DNA of 64,000 nt from Hydractinia symbiolongicarpus. Lineage: Eukaryota; Cnidaria; Hydrozoa; Anthoathecata; Hydractiniidae. Of this stretch, positions 28,031-41,600 are shown piece after piece. Position 1 is the stretch's first letter; each line of letters starts with the position of its first letter. The stretch is from positions 1,612,001 through 1,676,000 of the forward strand of contig NC_079877.1 of assembly GCF_029227915.1 (NCBI RefSeq), in the 5' to 3' direction. The translations under genes and the position numbers were made by a program. The notes under the pieces are model-generated. The model did not search any database and was not told where the DNA came from. It saw only the letters and a program-made list of their open reading frames with translations.

Positions 28031-31000
28031 TCGCTTTCAACAGTGAAACGATTGACTGTGGGACTTAATTGAACTGATTTTGGAATGTGAACTTATAAGT
28101 GTGATAAGTGAGACAAGTGGATTCCAAGAAATAACATTCTTCTTAATTTGACATGATTGCCGAAACTCAGGACTTTGACCTTGTAAATGTGATAAATGAG
28201 CAATTTTGGCTATAAGAAATAACATTCTTCTTAATTTGACATGATTGCTGGAACTCAGCGATTACACTGGGCGCTGTGGTAGCGCTTTATTTAAAAATTA
28301 AGATAAATAAGTCATTTTTTACTGTGGGACCAATCCTAGCCGTTATCGCGCGCAGAAGAAATAGAGACAGTTTCAAAAACTACATTTCATTGACTTTCTA
28401 ACGCTGTCAATCCGTTTGAGTTACAACGGTTGCGTCACATATTCGTACGAACATGTATTTAGTGATTTTCTTCCGGTATTACTAAGTTGTATCGCTTTCA
28501 ACAGTGAAACGATTGACTGTGGGACTTAATTGAACTGATTTTAGACTTTGACCTTATAAATGGATAAATGAGCAATTTTGACTACAAGAAATAACATTCT
28601 TCTTAATTTGACGTGATTGTAGGAACTCAGCGATTACACTGGACCCTGAGGTAGCGATTCATTTAAAAATTTAGATAAATAAGTCAATTTTACTGTGGGA
28701 CCAATCCTAGCCGTAAGTGCGCGCTGAAGATATAGAGACAGTTTCGAAAACACCATTTCATTGACTTTCTAACGGTGTCAATCCGTTTGAGTTACAACGG
28801 TTGCGTCACACATTCGTACTAACATGTATTTAGAGATTTTTCTCCGATATTACTAAGTTGTATCGCTTTCAACAGTAAAACGATTGACTGTGGGACTTAA
28901 TTGAACTGATTTTGGACTTTGACCTTATAAATGTGATAAGTGAGCCATTTTGACTACAAGAAATAACATTCTTCTTAAATTTACATGATTGCTGGAACTC
29001 AGCGATTACACTGGGCGCTGTGGTTGCGCTGTATTTGAAAATTAAGTTAAATAAGTCATTTTTTACTGTGGGACGAATCCTAGTCGTTAGTTCGCGCTGA
29101 AGAAATAGAGACAGTTTCAAAAACTATTTTTCATTGACTTTCTAACAGTTTTAATCCGTTTGGGTTGCAACGGTTGCGTCACATATTCGCACCAACATGT
29201 ATTTAGTGATTTTGTTCCGGTATTACTAAGTTGTATCGCTTTCAACAGTGAAACGATTGACTGTGGGACTTAATTGAACTGATTTTGGAATGTGAACTTA
29301 TAAGTGTGATAAGTGAGACAAGTGGATTCCAAGAAATAACATTCTTCTTAATTTGACATGATTGCCGAAACTCAGGACTTTGACCTTGTAAATGTGATAA
29401 ATGAGCAATTTTGACTATAAGAAATAACATTTTTCTTAATTTGACATGATTGCTGGAACTCAGCGATTACACTGGGCGATGTGGTAGCGCTTTATTTAAA
29501 AATTAAGATAAATAAGTCGTTTTTTACTGTGGGACCAATCCTAGCCGTTATCGCGCGCAGAAGAAATAGAGACAGTTTCAAAAACTACATTTCATTGACT
29601 TTCTAACGGGGTCAATCCGTTTGAGTTACAACGGTTGCGTCACACATTCGTACGAACATGTATTTAGTGATTTTCTTCCGGTATTTCTAAGTTGTATCGC
29701 TTTCAACAGTGAAACGATTGACTGTGGGACTTAATTGAATTGATTTTAGACTTTGACCTTATAAATGTGATAAATGAGCAATTTTGACTACAAGAAATAA
29801 CATTCTTCTTAATTTGACATGATTGGTGGAACTCAGCGATTACACTGGGCGCTGTGGTAGCACTTTATTTAAAAATTAAGATTAATAAGTCATTTTTTAC
29901 TGTGGGACGAATCCTAGTCCTTAGTTTGCGCTGAAGAAATAGAGACAGTTTCAAAAACTACATTTCATTGACTTTCTAACAGTTTTAATCCGTTTGAGTT
30001 GCAACGGTTGCGTCACATATTCGCACCAACATGTATTTAGTGATTTTGTTCCGGTATTACTAAGTTGTATCGCTTTCAACAGTGAAACGATTGACTGTGG
30101 GACTTAATTGAACTGATTTTGGAATGTGAACTTATAAGTGTGATAAGTGAGACAAGTGGATTCCAAGAAATAACATTCTTCTTAATTTGACATGATTGCC
30201 GAAACTCAGGACTTTGACCTTGTAAATGTGATAAATGAGCAATTTTGGCTATAAGAAATAACATTCTTCTTAATTTGACATGATTGCTGGAACTCAGCGA
30301 TTACACTGGGCGCTGTGGTAGCGCTTTATTTAAAAATTAAGATCAATAAGTCATTTTTTACTGTGGGACCAATCCTAGCCGTTATCGCGCGCAGAAGAAA
30401 TAGAGACAGTTTCAAAAACTACATTTCATTGACTTTCTAACGGTGTCAATCCGTTTGAGTTACAACGGTTGCGTCACACATTCGTACGAACATGTATTTA
30501 GTGATTTTCTTCCGGTATTACTAAGTTGTATCGCTTTCAACAGTGAAACGATTGACTGTGGGACTTAATTGAACTGATTTTAGACTTTGACCTTATAAAT
30601 GTGATAAATGAGCAATTTTGACTACAAGAAATAACATTCTTCTTAATTTGACATGATTGTAGGAACTCAGCGATTACACTGGACCCTGAGGTAGCGATTC
30701 ATTTAAAAATTTAGATATATAAGTCAATTTTACTGTGGGACCAATCCTAGCCGTTAGCGCGCGCTGAAGATATAGAGACAGTTTCGAAAACACCATTTCA
30801 TTGACTTTCTAACGGTGTCAATCCGTTTGAGTTGCAACGGTTGAGTCACACATTCGTACCAACATGTATTTAGAGATTTTTCTCCGATATTACTAAATTG
30901 TATCGCTTTCAACAGTAAAACGATTGACTGTGGGACTTAATTGAACTGATTTTGGATTTTGACCTTATAAATGTGATAAGTGAGCCATTTTGACTACAAG

Positions 31001-31120
31001 AAATAACATTCTTCTTAAATTTACATGATTGCTGGAACTCAGCGATTACACTGGGCGATGTGGTAGCGCTTTATTTAAAAATTAAGATAAATAAGTCGTT
31101 TTTTACTGTGGGACCAATCC
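28031..31120 (+). repeat. Satellite block with 461-bp monomers carrying an internal 88-bp duplication
   Basis: One monomer form is 461 bp long (GTTTCAAAAAC at 27909 to 28370) because about 88 bp around AACATTCTTCTTAATTTGAC are duplicated in tandem: the first TTGACATGATTGC ends at 28160 and the second at 28248. The join reads CTCAGGACTTTGACC. The same form recurs in this block with equivalent points at 28037, 29242 and 30076 (spacings 1,205 and 834 bp, that is 461 plus two or one normal monomers), and once more outside it near 35252. All copies share the join, so they descend from one event. Confidence 0.9.
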
Positions 31121-33660
31121 TAGCCGTTAGCACGTGCTGAATAAATAGGAACAGCTCCAAAGGCTATATTTCATTGACTTACTAACGGTATAAATCTGTT
31201 TGAGTTACAGCGGTTGTATTTAGCGACAGTATTCGGATATTACTAGGTTGCATCGCTTTTAACAGTGAAACGTTTGACTGTGGGACTTAATTGAACCGAT
31301 TTTAGTCTTTGACCTTATAAATGTGATAAATGAGCCAGTTTGACTACAACAAATAACATTCTTCTTAATTTGACATGATTGCTGGAACTCAGCGATTACG
31401 CTGGGCGCTGTGGTAGCGCTTTATTAAACAATTAAGACAAATAAGTCATTTTTTACTGTGGGACTAGTCCTAGCCGTTAGTTCGGCCTGCAGAAATAGAA
31501 ACAGTTTCAAAAACTACATTTCATTGCTTTTCTAACGGTGTCCATCCGCTTGAGTTACAACATTGTCGTCACATATTCGTACCAACATGTATTTAGTGAT
31601 TTTTTTTCCGATATTACAAAGTTGCATTGCTTTTAACAGTGAAACGATTGACTGTGGGACTTAATTGAACTGATTCTGGACTGTAACCTTATGAATGCGA
31701 TAAATGAGCCAATTGGACTCCAAGAATAACATTCTTCTTAATTCGACATGATCGCTGGAATTCAGCGAGTACACTAGGCTCTGTGGTAGCGCTTTATTTA
31801 AAAACTTAGATAAAAAAGTTTTTTCTTACTGGGGGAACAATCCTGGCCGTTAGCACGTGCTGAATAAATAGGAACAGTTCCAAAGGCTACATTTCATTGA
31901 CTTACTAACGGTGTCAATCCGTTTGAGTTACAACGGTTGAGTCACATATTTGTACCAACATGTATTTAGCGATATTTTTCTCATATTACTAGTTTGCATC
32001 GCTTTTAACAGTGAAACGATTGACTGTGGGACTTAATTGAACTGACTTTGGACTGTGACCTTATAAATGTTAAAAGTGAGACAATTGGACTCCGAGAAAT
32101 GACATTCTTCTTAATTTGCCATGGTTGTAGGAACTCAGCGATTACACTGGACCCTGAGGTAGCGATTCATTTAAAAATTTAGATAAATAAGTCAATTTTA
32201 CTGTGGGACCAATTTGAGTTACAACGGTTGCGTCACACATTCGTACCAACATGTATTTAGTGATTTTTCTCCGATATTATTAAGTTGTATCGCTTTCAAC
32301 AGTAAAACGATTGACTGTGGGACTTAGTTGAACTGATTTTGGACTTTGACCTTATAAATGTGATAAGTGAGCCATTTTGACTACAAGAAATAACATTCTT
32401 CTTAATTTGACATGATTGCTGGAATTCAGCGATTGCATTAGGCTCTGTGGTAGCGCTTTATTTAAAAACTTAGATAAATAAGTTTTTTCTTACTGGGGGA
32501 ACAATCCTGGCCGTTAGCACGTGCTGAATAAATAGGAACAGTTCAAAAGGCTACATTTCATTGACTTACTCACGGTGTCAATATGTTTGAGTTACAACGG
32601 TTGCGTCACATATTCGCACCAACATGTATTTAGTGATTTTCTTCTGATATTACTAAGTTGTATTTTTTTTAACAGTGAAACGATTGACTGTGGGAATTAA
32701 TTGAACTGATGCTGCACTGTGACCTTATAATTGTGATAAATGAGCTACTTGGTCTCCAAGGAATAACATTCTTCTTAATTTGACATGATTGCTGGAATTC
32801 AGCGATTACATTAGGCTCTGTGGTAGCGCTTTATTTAAAAACTTAGATAAATAAGTTTTTTCTTACTGGGGGAACAATCCTGGCCGTTAGCACGTGCTGA
32901 ATAAATAGGAACAGTTCCAAAGGCTACATTTCATTGACTTACTCACGGTGTCAATATGTTTGAGTTACAACGGTTGCGTCACATATTCGCACCAACATGT
33001 ATTAGTGATTTTCTTCTGATATTACTAAGTTGTATTTTTTTTAACAGTGAAACGATTGACTGTGGGAATTAATTGAACTGATGCTGGACTGTGACCTTAT
33101 AAATGTGATAAATGAGCTACTTGGTCTCCAAGGAATAACATTCCTTTAATTTGACATGATTGCTGGAATTCAGCGATTACATTAGGCTCTGTGGTAGCGC
33201 TTTATTTAAAAACTTAGAGAAAAAAGTCTTTTCTTACTGAGGGACCAATCCTGGCCGTTACCACGTGCTGAATAAATAGGAACAGTTCCATAGGCTACAT
33301 TTCATTGACTTACTAACGGTGTCAATCCGTTTGAGTTACAACGGTTGCGTCACATATTCGCACCAACATGTATTTAGTGATTTTCTTCCGATATTACTAA
33401 GTTGTATTGCTTTTAACATTGAAACGATTGACTGTGGGAATTAATTGAACTGATTCTGGAATGTGACCTAATAAATGTGATAAATGAGCCAATTGGTCTC
33501 CAAGGAAAATATTCTTATTAATTTGAAATGATTGCTTGAATTCAGCAATTACATTAGGCTCTGTGGGAGCACTTTATTTAAAAACTTAGATAAATAAGTC
33601 TTTTGTTACTGTGGGACCAATCCTGGCCGTTAGCACGCGCTGAAGAAATAGGAACAGTTC
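31121..33660 (+). repeat. Satellite block duplicated from the 23.7-27.6 kb region
   Basis: This block repeats the divergent zone to its left. The CTTGAG deletion join at 26504 has a counterpart at 32212, and the marker CTCACGGTGTCAATATG at 26861 has one at 32569; both pairs are 5,708 bp apart. From 32569 on an extra monomer is present (the marker recurs at 32942), and later pairs such as the rare AGCACGCGCT core at 27553 and 33632 are 6,079 bp apart, that is 5,708 plus one monomer. The left end (CACGTG core at 31129) instead matches 23666, at 7,463 bp. Confidence 0.85.
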
Positions 33661-35640
33661 CAAAGACTACATTTCATTGACTTTCTAACGGCATAAATCC
33701 GTTTGAGTTACAACGGTTGTACTTAGCGATAGTATTTGGATATTACTAGGTTGCATCGCTTTTAACAGTGAAACGCTTGTCTGTGGGACTTAACTGAACT
33801 GATTTTAGTCTTTGACCTTATAAATGTGATAAATGAGCCAGTTTGACTACAACAAATAACATTCTTCTTAATTTGATATGATTGCTGAAACTCAGCGATT
33901 ACGCTGGGCGCTGTGGTAGCGCTTTATTAAAAAACTTAGATAAATAAGTCATATTTTACTGTGGGACCAATCCTAGCCGCTATCGCGCGCTGAAAAATAG
34001 CGTCAGTTTCAAAAACTACATTTCAATGACGTTTTAACTGTATCAGTCCGTTTGAGATACAACGGTTGCGTCAAATATTCGTACCAACATGTGTCTAGTG
34101 ATTTTCTGCCAATATTACTAAGTTGTATTGGTTTTAACAGTGAAACGATTGACTGTGGGAATTAATTCAACTAACTTTGGACTGTGACCTGATAAATGTG
34201 ATAAATGAGACACTTGGACTCCAAGAAATAACATTCTTCTTAATTTGACGTGAATGCCGGACTTTAGCGATTAAATTGGGCGCTGTGGTAGCGCTTCATT
34301 TAAAAACTTAGATAAATAAGTCATTCTTTACTGTGGGACCAATCGTAGCCGTTGTCGCGCGCTGAAAAAATAGCGACAGTTTCAAAAACTACATTTCCAT
34401 GACGTTCTAACGGTGTCAGTCCGTTTGATTTACAACGGTTGAGTCACATATTTGTACCAACATGTATTTAGCGATATTTTTCTTATATTACTAGTTTGCA
34501 TCGCTTTTAACAGTGAAACGATTGACTGTGGGACTTAATTGAACTGACTTTGGACTGTGACCTTATAAATGTTATAAGTGAGACAATTGGACTCCAAGAA
34601 ATGACATTCTTCTTAATTTGACATGGTTGTAGGAACTCAGCGATTACACTGGACCCTGAGGTAGCGATTCATTTAAAAATTTAGATAAATAAGTCAGTTT
34701 TACTGTGGGACCAATCCTAGCCGTTAGCGCGCGCCGAAGATATAGAGACAGTTTCAAAAACTCCATTTCATTGACTTTCTAACGGTGTCAATCCGTTTGA
34801 GTTACAACGGTTGCGTCACACATTCGTACCAACATGTATTTAGTGATTTTTCTCCGATATTACTAAGTTGTATCGCTTTCAACAGTAAAACGATGGACTG
34901 TGGGACTTAATTGAACTGATTTTGGACTTTGACCTTATAAATTTGATAAGTGAGCCATTTTGACTACAAGAAATAACATTCTTCTTAAATTAACATGATT
35001 GCTGGAACTCAGCGATTACACTGGGCGCTGTGGTTGCGCTTTATTTGAAAATTAAGATAAATAAGTCATTTTTTACTGTGGGACGAATCCTAGTCGTTAG
35101 TTCGCGCTGAAGAAATAGAGACAGTTTCAAAAACTACATTTCATTGACTTTCTAACAGTTTTAATACGTTTGAGTTGCAACGGTTGCGTCACATATTCGC
35201 ACCAACATGTATTTAGTGATTTTCTTCCGGTATTACTAAGTTGTATCGCTTTCAACAGTGAAACGATTGACTGTGGGACTTAATTAAACTGATTTTGGAA
35301 TGTGAACTTATAAGTGTGATAATTGAGACAAGTGGATTCCAAGAAATAACATTCTTCTTAATTTGACATGATTGCCGAAACTCAGGACTTTGACCTTGTA
35401 AATGTGCTAAATGAGCAATTTTGACTATAAGAAATAACATTCTTCTTAATTTGACATGATTGCTGGAACTCAGCGATTACACTGGGCGCTGTGGTAGCGC
35501 TTTATTTAAAAATTAAGATAATTAAGTCATTTTTTACTGTGGGACCAATCCTAGCCGTTATCGCGCGCAGAAGAAATAGAGACAGTTTCAAAAACTACAT
35601 TTCATTGACTTTCTAACGGTGTCAATCCGTTTGAGTTACA
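33661..35640 (+). repeat. Satellite monomers of mixed subtype
   Basis: About five monomers mixing subtypes typical of the first 20 kb (for example GTATTGGTTTTAACAG near 34125) with local ones. They include the fourth copy of the 461-bp form carrying the 88-bp duplication (around 35252-35440). I see nothing besides satellite. Confidence 0.9.
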
Positions 35641-38600
35641 ACGGTTGCGTCACACATTCGTACGAACATGTATTTAGTGATTTTCTTCCGGTATTGCTAA
35701 GTTGTATCGCTTTCAACAGTGAAACGATTGACTGTGGGACTTAATTGAACTGATTTTAGACTTTGACCTTATAAATGTGATAAATGGGCAATTTTGACTA
35801 CAAGAAATAACATTCTTTTTAATTTGACATGATTGCTGGAACTCAGCGATTACACTGGGCGCTGTGGTAGCACTTTATTTAAAAATTAAGATTAATAAGT
35901 CATTTTATACTGTGGGACGAATCCTAGTCGTTAGTTCGCGCTGAAGAAATAGAGACAGTTTCAAAAACTACATTTCATTGACCTTCTAAGGGGGTCAATT
36001 CATTTGAGTTACAACGGTTGCGTCACACATTCGTACCAACATGTATTTAAGGATTTTTTTCCGATATTACTAAGTTGTATTGCTTTCAACAGTGAAACGA
36101 TTGACTGTGGGACTTAATTGAACTGATTTTGGACTTTGACCTTATAAATGTGATAAATGAGCGATTTTGACTACAAGAAATGATATTCTTCTTAATTTGA
36201 CATGATTGCTGGACCTCAGCGATTACACTGGGCGCTGTGGTAAGGCTTTATTTAAAAATTAAGATAAATAAGTCATTTTTTACTGCGGGACCAATCCTTG
36301 CCATTATCGCGCGCTGAAGAAATAGAGACAGTTTCTAAAACTAAATTTCATTGATTTTCTAACGGTGTCAATCCGTTTGAGTTACAACGGTTGCGTCACA
36401 CATTCGTACGAACATGTATTTAGTGATTTTCTTCCGGTATTGCTAAGTTGTATCGCTTTCAACAGTGAAACGATTGACTGTGGGACTTAATTGAACTGAT
36501 TTTAGACTTTGACCTTATAAATGTGATAAATGAGCAATTTTGACTACAAGAAATAACATTCTTCTTAATTTGACATGATTGCTGGAACTCAGCGATTACA
36601 CTGGGCGCTGTGGTAGCACTTTATTTAAAAATTAAGATTAATAAGTCATTTTATACTGTGGGACGAATCCTAGTCGTTAGTTCGCGCTGAAGAAATAGAG
36701 ACAGTTTCAAAAACTACATTTCATTGACCTTCTAAGGGGGTCAATCCATTTGAGTTACAACGGTTGCGTCACACATTCGTACCAACATGCATTTAAGGAT
36801 TTTTTTCCGATATTACTTAGTTGTATTGCTTTCAACAGTGAAACGATTGACTGTGGGACTTAATTGAACTGATTTTGGACTTTGACCTTATAAATGTGAT
36901 AAATGAGCGATTTTGACTACAAGAAATGATATTCTTCTTAATTTGACATGATTGCTGGACCTCAGCGATTACACTGGGCGCTGTGGTAAGGCTTTATTTA
37001 AAAATTAAGATAAATAAGTCATTTTTTACTGCGGGACCTATCCTAGCCGTTATCGCGCGCTGAAGAAATAGAGACAGTTTCTAAAACTAAATTTCATTGA
37101 TTTTCTAACGGTGTCAATCCGTTTGAGTTACAACGGTTGCGTCACACATTCGTACGAACATGTATTTAGTGATTTTCTTCCGGTATTGCTAAGTTGTATC
37201 GCTTTCAACAGTGAAACGATTGACTGTGGGACTTATTTGAACTGATTTTAGACTTTGACCTTATAAATATGATAAATGAGCAATTTTGACTACAAGAAAT
37301 AACATTCTTCTTAATTTGACATGATTGCTGGAACTCAGCGATTACACTGGGCGCTGTGGTAGCACTTTATTTAAAAATTAAGATTAATAAGTCATTTTAT
37401 ACTGTGGGACGAATCCTAGTCGTTAGTTCGCGCTGAAGAAATAGAGACAGTTTCAAAAACTACATTTCATTGACCTTCTAAGGGGGTCAATCCATTTGAG
37501 TTACAACGGTTGCGTCACACATTCGTACCAACATGCATTTAAGGATTTTTTTCCGATATTACTAAGTTGTATTGCTTTCAACAGTGAAACGATTGACTGT
37601 GGGACTTAATTGAACTGATTTTGGACTTTGACCTTATAAATGTGATAAATGAGTCATTTTGACTACAAGAAATGATATTCTTCTTAATTTGACATGATTG
37701 CTGGAACTCAGCGATTACACTGGGCGCTGTGGTAAGGCTTTATTTAAAAATTAAGATAAATAAGTCAATTTTTATTGTGGGACCAATCCTAGGCGTTATC
37801 GCCCGCTGAAAAAATAGAGACAGATTCTAAAACTAAATTTTATTGTTTTTCTAACGGTGTCAATCCGTTTCAGTTACAACGGTTGCGTCACACATTCGTA
37901 CGAACATGTATTTAGTGATTTTCTTCCGGTATTGCTAAGTTGTATCGCTTTCAACAGTGAAACGATTGACTGTGGGACTTAATTGAACTGATTTTAGACT
38001 TTGACCTTATAAATGTGATAAATGAGCAATTTTGACTACAAGAAATAACATTCTTCTTAATTTGACATGATTGCTGGAACTCAGCGATTACACTGGGCGC
38101 TGTGGTAGCACTTTATTTAAAAATTAAGATAAATAAGTCTTTTTTTACTGTGGGACGAATCCTAGTCGTTAGTTCGCGCTGAAGAGATAGAGACAGTTTC
38201 AAAAACTACATTTCATTGACTTTCTAACAGTTTTAATCCGTTTCAGTTGAAACGGTTGCGTCACATATTCGCACCAACATGTATTTAGTGATTTTCTTCC
38301 GGTATTACTAAGTTGTATCGCTTTCAATAGTGAAACGATTGACTGTGGGACCTAATTGAACTGATTTTGGACTTTGACCTTATAGATGTGATAAGTGAGC
38401 AATTTTGACTATCAGAAATAACATTCCTCTTAATTTGACATGACTGCTGGAACTCAGCGATTACAGTGGGCGCTGTGGTAGCGCTTTATTTAAAAATTAA
38501 GATAAATAAGTCATTTTATACTGTGGGACCAATCCTAGCCGTTATCGCGCGCAGAAGAAATAGAGACAGTTTCAAAAACTACATTTTAATGACTTTCTAA

Positions 38601-41600
38601 CGGTGTCAATACTTTTGAGTTACAACGGTTGCGTCACATATTCGTACCAACATGTATTTAGTGATTTTTTTCCGATATTACTAAGTTGTATCGCTTTTGA
38701 CAGTGAAACGTTTGACTGTGGACTTAATTGAACTGATTTTGGACTTTGACCTTATAAATGTTAAAAGTGAGACAATTGGACTCCCAGAAATAACATTCTT
38801 CTTAATTTGACATGATTGTGGGAACTCAGCCATTACACTGGACCCTGTGGTAGCGATTGATTTAAAAATTTAGATAAATAAGTCATTTTTACTGTGGGAC
38901 GAATCGTAGTCGTTAGTTCGCGCTGAAGAAATAGAGACAGTTTCAAAAACTACATTTCATTGACTTTCTAACAGTTTTAATCCGTTTCAGTTGAAACGGT
39001 TGCGTCACATATTCGCACCAACATGTATTTAGTGATTTTCTTCCGGTATTACTAAGTTGTATCGCTTTCAATAGTGAAACGATTGACTGTGGGACCTAAT
39101 TGAACTGATTTTGGACTTTGACCTTATAAATGTGATAAATGAGCAATTTTGACTATCAGAAATAACATTCTTCTTAATTTGACATAATTGCTGGAACTCA
39201 GCGATTACACTGGGCGCTGTGGTAAGGCTTTATTTAAAAATTAAGATAAATAAGTCAATTTTTATTGTGGGACCAATCCTAGCCGTTATCGCGCGCTGAA
39301 AAAATAGAGACAGATTCTAAAACTAAATTTTATTGTTTTTCTAACGGTGTCAATCCGTTTGAGTTACAACGGTTGCGTCACACATTCGTACGAACATGTG
39401 TTTAGTGATTTTCTTCCGGTATTGCTAAGTTGTATCGCTTTCAACAGTGAAACGATTGACTGTGGGACTTAATTGAACTGATTTTAGACTTTGACCTTAT
39501 AAATGTGATAAATGAGCAATTTTGACTACAAGAAATAACATTCTTCTTAATTTGACATGATTGCTGGAACTCAGCGATTACACTGGGCGCTGTGGTAGCA
39601 CTTTATTTAAAAATTAAGATAAATAAGTCTTTTTTTACTGTGGGACGAATCCTAGTCGTTAGTTCGCGCTGAAGAGATAGAGACAGTTTCAAAAACTACA
39701 TTTCATTGACTTTCTAACAGTTTTAATCCGTTTCAGTTGAAACGGTTGCGTCACATATTCGCACCAACATGTATTTAGTGATTTTCTTCCGGTATTACTA
39801 AGTTGTATCGCTTTCAATAGTGAAATGATTGACTGTGGGACCTAATTGAACTGATTTTGGACTTTGACCTTATAGATGTGATAAGTGAGCAATTTTGACT
39901 ATCAGAAATAACATTCCTCTTAATTTGACATGACTGCTGGAACTCAGCGATTACACTTGGCGCTGTGGTAGCGCTTTAGTTAAAAATTAAGATAAATAAG
40001 TCATTTTATACTGTGGGACCAATCCTAGCCGTTATCGCGCGCAGAAGAAATAGAGACAGTTTCAAAAACTACATTTTAATGACTTTCTAACGGTGTCAAT
40101 ACTTTTGAGTTACAACGGTTGCGTCACATATTCGTACCAACATGTATTTAGTGATTTTCTTCCGATATTACTAAGTTGTATCGCTTTTGACAGTGAAACG
40201 TTTGGCTGTGGACTTAATTGAACTGATTTTGGACTTTGACCTTATAAATGTTAAAAGTGAGACAATTGGACTCCCAGAAATAACATTCTTCTTAATTTGA
40301 CATGATTGTGGGAACTCAGCCATTACACTGGACCCTGTGGTAGCGATTGATTTAAAAATTTAGATAAATAAGTCATTTTTACTGTGGGACGAATCCTAGT
40401 CGTTAGTTCGCGCTGAAGAAATAGAGACAGTTTCAAAAACTACATTTCATTGACTTTCTAACAGTTTTAATCCGTTTCAGTTGAAACGGTTGCGTCACAT
40501 ATTCGCACCAACATGTATTTAGTGATTTTCTTCCGGTATTACTAAGTTGTATCACTTTCAATAGTGAAACGATTGACTGTGGGACCTAATTGAACTGATT
40601 TTGGACTTTGACCTTATAAATGTGATAAATGAGCAATTTTGACTATCAGAAATAACATTCCTCTTAATTTGACATGATTGCTGGAACTCAGCGATTACAC
40701 TGGGCGCTGTGGTAGCGCTTTATTTAAAAATTAAGATAAATAAGTCATTTTTTACTGTGGGACCAATCCTAGCCGTTATCGCGCGCAGAAGAAATAGAGA
40801 CAGTTTCAAAAACTACATTTTAATGACTTTCTAACGGTGTCAATCCGTTTGAGTTACAACGGTTGCGTCACATATTCGTACCAACATGTATTTAGTGATT
40901 TTCTTCCGATATTACTAAGTTGTATCGCTTTTGACAGTGAAACGTTTGACTGTAGACTTAATTGAACTGATTTTGGACTTTGACCTTATAAATGTTAAAA
41001 GTGAGACAATTGGACTCCCAGAAATAACATTCTTCTTAATTTGACATGATTGTGGGAACTCAGCCATTACACTGGACCCTGTGGTAGCGATTGATTTAAA
41101 AATTTAGATAAATAAGTCATTTTTACTATGGGACCAATCCTAGCCGTTAGCGCGCGCTGAAGAAATAGAGACAGTTTCAAAAACTACATTTCATTGACTT
41201 TCTAACAGTTTTAATCCGTTTCAGTTGAAACGGTTGCGTCACATATTCGCACCAACATGTATTTAGTGATTTTCTTCCGATATTACTAAGTTGTATCGCT
41301 TTTGACAGTCAAACGTTTGACTGTGGACTTAATTGAACTGATTTTGGACTTCGACCTTATAAATGTTAAAAGTGAGACAATTGGACTCCCAGAAATAACA
41401 TTCTTCTTAATTTTACATGATTGTGGGAACTCAGCGATTACACTGGACGCTGTGGTAGCGCTTTATTTGAAAATTAAGATAAATAAGTCATTTTTTACTG
41501 TGGGACCAATCCTAGCCGTTATCGCCCGCTGACGAAATAGAGACAGTTTCAAAAACTACATTTCAAGGACTTTCTAACGGTGTCAATCGGTTTGAGTTAC
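35641..41600 (+). repeat. Two-monomer higher-order repeats of 744-746 bp
   Basis: Alternating subtypes repeat as dimers. The marker TACGAACATG lies at 35661, 36407, 37153 and 37899 (746 bp each) and again at 39399. The marker TTTCAGTTGAAACGG lies at 38241, 38985, 39731, 40475 and 41219 (744-746 bp each). The 37.86-39.35 kb segment is itself nearly repeated at 39.36-40.85 kb, about 1,500 bp apart, so dimers have been amplified as tetramers. Adjacent dimers look almost identical, which points to recent amplification. Confidence 0.88.

Noticed and set aside
28037-35440. Recurring minus-strand frames of 62-83 codons at 28037, 28869, 29242, 30076 and 35252
   Set aside because: Four of them span the 88-bp duplication in the 461-bp monomer form and the other lies in an ordinary monomer. 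They are by-products of the repeat.
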